DNA of 34,858 bases from Streptosporangiales bacterium (GTDB lineage Bacteria; Actinomycetota; Actinomycetes; Streptosporangiales; WHST01), in assembly GCA_009379955.1 (NCBI GenBank), contig WHST01000071.1:1-34858 (forward strand). Reading direction: 5' to 3'. The position numbers and the translations under genes are program-made. Positions 31,211-34,858 of this stretch are shown here, one piece after another. The notes beneath the pieces are model-generated. The model was not told the origin of the DNA. It ran no database searches and saw only the letters and a list, made by a program, of their open reading frames with translations. Numbering within the stretch: position 1 is the stretch's first letter; every line of letters begins with the position of its first letter.

Positions 31211-32526
31211 ACCCGACGAGCCGCGTACTGGTCGCCGACCTACGGCGGCACCTCGACGAGACCGTGAGTGTCTGCGGCTGGACGACGACGCTGCGGCTGC
31301 AGCGGACGATGCAGTTCGTGGTCGTACGAGACCATTCCGGCACGGTGCAGGTCACCCATCGACGCGGCGGCACCGGCGACACCGTCGAGGCGGAGCTCGA
31401 CGGTCTCACCACCGAGTCAGCGGTGCGCATCACGGGCCGGGTCGTGGACAACCCGATCGTGAAGCTCGGTGGACTTGAGCTGGTCCCCGAGTCGGTCGAG
31501 GTGCTCAACCGGGCCACATCGCCGCTGCCGATCGACGAGCACACCGGGATCGAGCAGCGCCTGGACTGGCGCTTCCTCGACGTGCGCCGCCGCCCGGCCG
31601 CGCAGCTGTTGTTCGCCGTGCAGGCCACGCTGGAGCAGGGCATGCGCGAGTACGCCTACGCGAACGGCTGCACCGAGATGCACACCCCGAAGCTGATGGG
31701 AACCGCCTCGGAGTCCGGGGCGGCGGTCTTCCGGCTCGGCTACTTCGACCGCAGCGCGTACCTGGCGCAGTCGCCGCAGTTCTTCAAGCAGATGGCGATC
31801 GCCGCCGGCATCGACCGGGTGTTCGAGATCGGACCGGTCTTCCGCGCCGAGCCGTCGTACACCGCCCGGCACGCCACCGAGTTCACCGGCGTGGACGTGG
31901 AGCTGGCCTGGATCACGGACGTCGAGGACGTGATGGTCTTCGAGGAGCGCATGCTCGCCCACGCGCTGAGCAGGGTCGCCGACGCTCACGCCGACGCGGT
32001 CACCGAGCAGTTCGGCGTCGAGGTCACCGTTCCGGACACGCCGTTCCCGCGGATCACGATGGCCGAGGCCCACCGGGTCCTGCGTGGCGCCGGCTGGAAC
32101 CCGCGGGGGGACAAGGAGGACCTGGACCCGGAGGGCGAGCGGCTGCTGGGCGCGCACATCAAGGAGACGAGAGGGCACGACTTCGTGTTCGTCACCCAGT
32201 ACCCGGCGAGCATCCGGCCCTTCTACCACATGCGACCGGCCGACGAGCCGGACACGACGTCGAGCTTCGACCTGCTGTGGAAGGGGCTGGAGATCACCAC
32301 CGGCGCCCAGCGCGAGCACCGCTACGACGTACTGACGAGGCAGGCGGCGGAGAAGGGCATGGGCGTCGAGCCCCTGCAGGACTACCTGAACTGCTTCCGC
32401 TTCGGCTGCCCGCCGCACGGCGGCCTCGGCATGGGGCTGGGTCGGGTGATGATGGTGCTGCTGGGGCTGGAGTCGATCCGGGAAGCGACGTTCCTCTTCC
32501 GCGGCCCGAACCGCCTCACCCCGTAG
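31204..32526 (+). CDS. aspS2: Aspartyl-tRNA synthetase, short archaeal-type (AspRS2-like)
   Basis: A 440-residue class IIb synthetase that charges tRNA with aspartate. It has an N-terminal OB-fold anticodon-binding domain (about 8-105), then the catalytic domain without the large insertion of normal bacterial AspRS (about 590 residues). Motif 2 is FEIGPVFRAE with Arg214, followed by RHATEF. Motif 3 is GGLGMGLGRVMM with Arg414, but the residue before it is Gly413, where Asp or Glu is usual, and the ending is FLFRGPNRLTP instead of the FPRD type. The Trp of GWVW that marks Asp-specific archaeal enzymes is Thr here. It is probably a paralogue of the housekeeping enzyme, possibly for tRNA-Asn mischarging or for drug resistance; neither is shown. 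The RBS is GGAGG, 6 bp before the ATG, inside the T-box leader hairpin. The symbol follows the family name. Confidence 0.92.
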   Translation: MIHPTSRVLVADLRRHLDETVSVCGWTTTLRLQRTMQFVVVRDHSGTVQVTHRRGGTGDTVEAELDGLTTESAVRITGRVVDNPIVKLGGLELVPESVEVLNRATSPLPIDEHTGIEQRLDWRFLDVRRRPAAQLLFAVQATLEQGMREYAYANGCTEMHTPKLMGTASESGAAVFRLGYFDRSAYLAQSPQFFKQMAIAAGIDRVFEIGPVFRAEPSYTARHATEFTGVDVELAWITDVEDVMVFEERMLAHALSRVADAHADAVTEQFGVEVTVPDTPFPRITMAEAHRVLRGAGWNPRGDKEDLDPEGERLLGAHIKETRGHDFVFVTQYPASIRPFYHMRPADEPDTTSSFDLLWKGLEITTGAQREHRYDVLTRQAAEKGMGVEPLQDYLNCFRFGCPPHGGLGMGLGRVMMVLLGLESIREATFLFRGPNRLTP

Positions 32527-32533
32527 CGTCCAC

Positions 32534-33232
32534 GTGCGCTTGTCCGTCATCGCGGCACCGCACTACCGTGCCGATGTGGATCTCTTCGCACGCTCGTGGA
32601 CGGCCTTGCGCACGGCGGTCGCCGAACTCCCGGACGAGGACTTCGCGCAGCCGTCCGGCTGCACCGGCTGGCTCGTGCGGGACCTGGTGTGCCACCTGGT
32701 CATCGACGCTCAGGACGTCCTGATCACCCTCGTGACCCCTGCCGAAACGGAACCGACCCGCGACGCGGTGACCTACTGGGACGTCGCCGAAACGCCGCCG
32801 ACCGGCGACGACCCGCTCGACGCGCTGACCGTCCGGCTGGCCGCCGCGTACGAGGAGCCTCGGCTGCTCAAGTTCCACGTCGACGACGTCGGCTCCGCCG
32901 CCGGCCGCGCCGCCGAGCTCGCCGATCCGGGCCTCCGGGTCGGCACCCGCGGCGAGGTCCTCACCGCGGGCGACTACCTCTCCGCGTACATCCTGGAGTG
33001 GACGCTGCACCACCTCGACCTGGTCGCGCACCTCCCGGACGCGGCGGAACCGCCCGCGGAGGGGCTCGCCCGGTCCCGCGAGATGCTGGAGAAGATCGCC
33101 GGTACCGCGTTCCCCGCGTCGTTCTCCGACAAGGACGCGCTGCTGGTCGGCACCGGACGGCGTGCCCCGACCGACGCGGAGAAGGCCGAACTGGGCGAGC
33201 TGGCTGCGAGACTCCCGCTCGTCCTCGGCTGA
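32534..33232 (+). CDS. MDMPI-fold (maleylpyruvate isomerase-like, mycothiol-dependent) protein
   Basis: A 232-residue protein of the DinB/MDMPI superfamily. Family features are the N-terminal helix bundle with LPDEDFAQPSGCTGWLVRDL, then VCHLVIDAQDV supplying the first metal His, and ILEWTLHHLDL supplying the ExxxH pair. This is the zinc-ligand layout of mycothiol-dependent maleylpyruvate isomerase. Many members catalyse unknown thiol-dependent reactions. The start is uncertain: the GTG at 32534 is 7 bp after the AspRS stop and has no clear RBS, and a GTG at 32576 is also in frame. Close spacing suggests read-through from the T-box-controlled transcript. Confidence 0.82.
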   Translation: MRLSVIAAPHYRADVDLFARSWTALRTAVAELPDEDFAQPSGCTGWLVRDLVCHLVIDAQDVLITLVTPAETEPTRDAVTYWDVAETPPTGDDPLDALTVRLAAAYEEPRLLKFHVDDVGSAAGRAAELADPGLRVGTRGEVLTAGDYLSAYILEWTLHHLDLVAHLPDAAEPPAEGLARSREMLEKIAGTAFPASFSDKDALLVGTGRRAPTDAEKAELGELAARLPLVLG

Positions 33233-33277
33233 TCGTCCGGCTGAACGGGACCGGCCCGACTAATCGGACGCAGGACA

Positions 33278-34561
33278 CTAGGAGCCTGCGAGAGCGTTGT
33301 CGAGCCTGTTCAGGAGTGCTCTCGCGTCGGCCTCGTCCTCAGGGGAGACGGGAAGGGGGCGGTCCGAGTCGCCGAGATTGGGAATGTCGGCCTCGTTCGG
33401 GTCGTCGACATAGGTGTCGCGCAGCCACTGGGCCAACTCGTCGCGGACCTCTCGCGCCCTCTCCACGTAGTCGACGCCGCCGATCGACGACCCACCGTGA
33501 GTGGCCTGGAACCGTGCCGCCTCGCCGATGTCGGTCAGACCGGCCTGGTACATGGGGTCGTCGGGGTGCAGGTAGTACCTGCCGGCCAGATAGTCCAGCA
33601 CGACGTCGTCAGGGTGGAACCTCCCCAGGTGCGGGTTGACGGGCGCGTAGAGATCCGTGTACTCCGTATGAATGCCGGCGCCGATGACGTCCTTGAGTGT
33701 CAACACCTTGTCGGCGATCTTCAGCACCTTCGAGTGTGGCAGGAAGTAGGAGCCGAGATCGGCCAGCTCGCTGAAGTCCCCCTTGGCCAGACTGACAGGG
33801 TTGGGTAGGAGAGAGTCCCACAGCTCCCCGAGCGCGTCCGACGAGCTCCACTCCGCGGGTATCTCCTTCCAGGACTCCGGTGACTCGTCGGACCAGAACT
33901 CCATGGTCTCGTCCGCCAAGGTCACCGTTGCCCTCGCGAGCTCGCGGGTCGCCAGGTTGTACGCCAGCGCCTCGGCGCTGGCGTTCGCGGAGAAGACCGG
34001 CCTGCTGTTCAGGATCCGGTCGAGCAGTGCCTTGGCGGTGAGGTCGGCGGTCTGGGCGTAGTTGAGGACGGTGCGGACCTTGCTGGTGAGCTGGTTCTCC
34101 GCCCAGAAGAGCTGATCGGCCACGTCGTCCGCGGCGTTGAGCTCACCGTCGTTGGGACTCACCAGAATCGTGACGGCGCCGTCCGCGCTGATCTGTACTC
34201 CCTGGAACGCCACCTTCGTGGAGCTCTCGGCCACGGACCGCCCGACCCGTTCTGCGTCGGTCTCGGACTCCTCGAGATCCTCCTTGGCCTTGCTGATGGC
34301 CGTGTACAGGCTGTACATGGCACGACCGCCTGCCTGCATCTGGAGTCGAGAGGTCTCCAGCGCGACGGAGTTGATCTCCATGACGTAGGCAGCCTGCGGC
34401 TGGCCCTCGCCCGTCCAGGCCGCACCGCCCTGGACCGCGCTTCCGACCTCGCTGTCGAAGTAGTCGTACGCGTTGGCGAGATACGGCTCGGCGGCGTCGA
34501 AGCCGAAGTCCAGCAACGCCTGCGGGTTGACGGTCTTGAGCGTGTGGTAGTCCAGGGTCAC
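33278..34561 (-). CDS. Large ESX/WXG-like putative type VII secretion substrate
   Basis: A 427-residue protein without signal peptide or membrane helices. The N-terminal 110 residues are helical and hold a WTGEG turn (about residue 49) between two long helices, the second being ALETSRLQMQAGGRAMYSLY and on. This resembles the helical hairpin domain of WXG100/LXG-type substrates. The rest is mixed: a middle part AADDVADQLFWAENQL, then an acidic region rich in Asp, Pro and Tyr (DLYAPVNPHLGRFHPDDVVLDYL) that I do not recognise. A toxin or enzyme domain is not evident. The GTG at 34561 is preferred, with GGAG 10 bp upstream; another GTG at 34570 is in frame. The truncated partner gene ends 18 bp upstream on the same strand. 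No ESX machinery genes are visible. Confidence 0.72.
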   Translation of the reverse strand: MTLDYHTLKTVNPQALLDFGFDAAEPYLANAYDYFDSEVGSAVQGGAAWTGEGQPQAAYVMEINSVALETSRLQMQAGGRAMYSLYTAISKAKEDLEESETDAERVGRSVAESSTKVAFQGVQISADGAVTILVSPNDGELNAADDVADQLFWAENQLTSKVRTVLNYAQTADLTAKALLDRILNSRPVFSANASAEALAYNLATRELARATVTLADETMEFWSDESPESWKEIPAEWSSSDALGELWDSLLPNPVSLAKGDFSELADLGSYFLPHSKVLKIADKVLTLKDVIGAGIHTEYTDLYAPVNPHLGRFHPDDVVLDYLAGRYYLHPDDPMYQAGLTDIGEAARFQATHGGSSIGGVDYVERAREVRDELAQWLRDTYVDDPNEADIPNLGDSDRPLPVSPEDEADARALLNRLDNALAGS

Positions 34562-34579
34562 GTCGCACACTCCGAGTCG

Positions 34580-34711
34580 CTACTGATTGATGTTCACCGA
34601 GATGTCGGGAAGGTCCGGCACGGGCCCGACGTAGCGGCCGGCGCTGTCCTCGTCTGCGGTGCGGACGACTGCCGCCGTGCTACGCAGCTTCGTGCTGAGC
34701 ACGTGCATCAT
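34580..34711 (-). pseudogene. Truncated WXG-like partner of the ESX-like protein
   Basis: From the ATG at 34711 the frame gives 43 residues beginning MMHVLSTKLRSTAAVVRTAD and ending PDLPDISVNINQ with a TAG at 34580-34582. The helix followed by a short Pro-rich tail looks like the C-terminal half of a small ESX-type helical protein of about 100 residues. Residues VGQAST precede the first Met in the same frame and look like part of the same helix, but a TAG stops the frame directly before them (34730-34732). The N-terminal half is therefore missing. It could instead be a short genuine gene. It lies just upstream of the large ESX-like gene and probably shares its transcript. Confidence 0.4.
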
Positions 34712-34858
34712 CGTGCTCGCCTGACCAACCTATGAGGTCGAAGTCAAGTCCGGGCTTGAGGTGAGCTTGGGCATGGTGGGCTGGCTCACCGGCTGGATGC
34801 CGCTGAGCTTGGTCGTGGGTGGATGGTGGTGCGTCGCTGCGGGCGGTGCCTCGCGCCC
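34712..34858. other. Right edge, no gene supported
   Basis: Apart from the six codons that could continue the truncated ESX-like helix, no frame on either strand shows family resemblance or a start with RBS. If the helical gene was broken by insertion or recombination, the junction would be at about 34730. A gene running off the right edge cannot be excluded. Confidence 0.4.

Noticed and set aside
1-34858. CRISPR array, rRNA, complete IS element or replication origin
   Set aside because: No regularly spaced repeats, conserved rRNA stretches, transposase or integrase genes, or DnaA-box clusters were seen.

Overview
The window comes from a high-GC actinobacterium, probably a filamentous actinomycete. 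The evidence is strong GC bias at third codon positions, GTG starts, an AfsR/SARP-type regulator, a mycothiol-dependent-type enzyme fold, a PadR-controlled DrrAB-like ABC exporter, an ECF41-type sigma factor and an ESX-like secretion substrate. I cannot name the genus from sequence alone. No rRNA, tRNA, CRISPR array or complete mobile element was seen. About 29 protein genes are supported, most in short operons or divergent pairs of a regulator and its target.

Layout: (a) 165-4046 encodes an RND efflux pump fused in frame to a HIT-like domain. (b) 4523-5912 is an overlapping pair, an IspD/TarI-type cytidylyltransferase and a short-chain reductase, resembling a split Bcs1 CDP-ribitol synthase. 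(c) 5902-8155 holds a DHA2-type exporter followed by a group II truncated haemoglobin, with a broken Lrp/AsnC regulator divergent from them. (d) 8172-10823 is a LUD-domain gene divergent from an ECF41 sigma factor and a glyoxalase-fold gene. The space between them is a 31-bp inverted repeat that reads as two back-to-back ECF41-type promoters. (e) 10880-12709 is a MerR regulator divergent from a DUF4188 gene and a DoxX-like gene, with a large palindrome over the promoter. (f) 12694-16414 is a NarL-type two-component system and an FAD dehydrogenase. (g) 16513-19813 is PadR, DrrA, DrrB and an NmrA-like protein, with PadR-type repeats before drrA and a strong hairpin after the last gene. (h) 19863-25961 is a hypothetical protein, a YnfA protein, a large AfsR-like regulator and a Tet/Otr(A)-type ribosomal protection GTPase with a short leader ORF overlapping its start. 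(i) 26032-29128 is a divergent pair of secreted proteins, GH43-like and sulfatase. (j) 29173-30897 is an XRE-cupin regulator divergent from a CPYC-type flavoprotein. (k) 30898-33232 is a T-box riboswitch controlling a short, archaeal-type aspartyl-tRNA synthetase paralogue, followed by an MDMPI-fold gene. (l) 33278 to the right edge is a 427-residue ESX-like protein with a truncated partner.

The strongest new points are the T-box leader (candidate Asp specifier GAC, T-box core with UGGC, start codon inside a hairpin) on the second-type AspRS; the twin ECF41 promoters that put a LUD gene and a sigma/VOC operon under one sigma factor; the leader ORF on the ribosomal protection gene; and the RND-HIT fusion. 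Several genes (RND, DHA2, DrrAB, ribosomal protection, AspRS paralogue) belong to families that often give drug export or target protection, yet no antibiotic biosynthesis enzymes are visible here.
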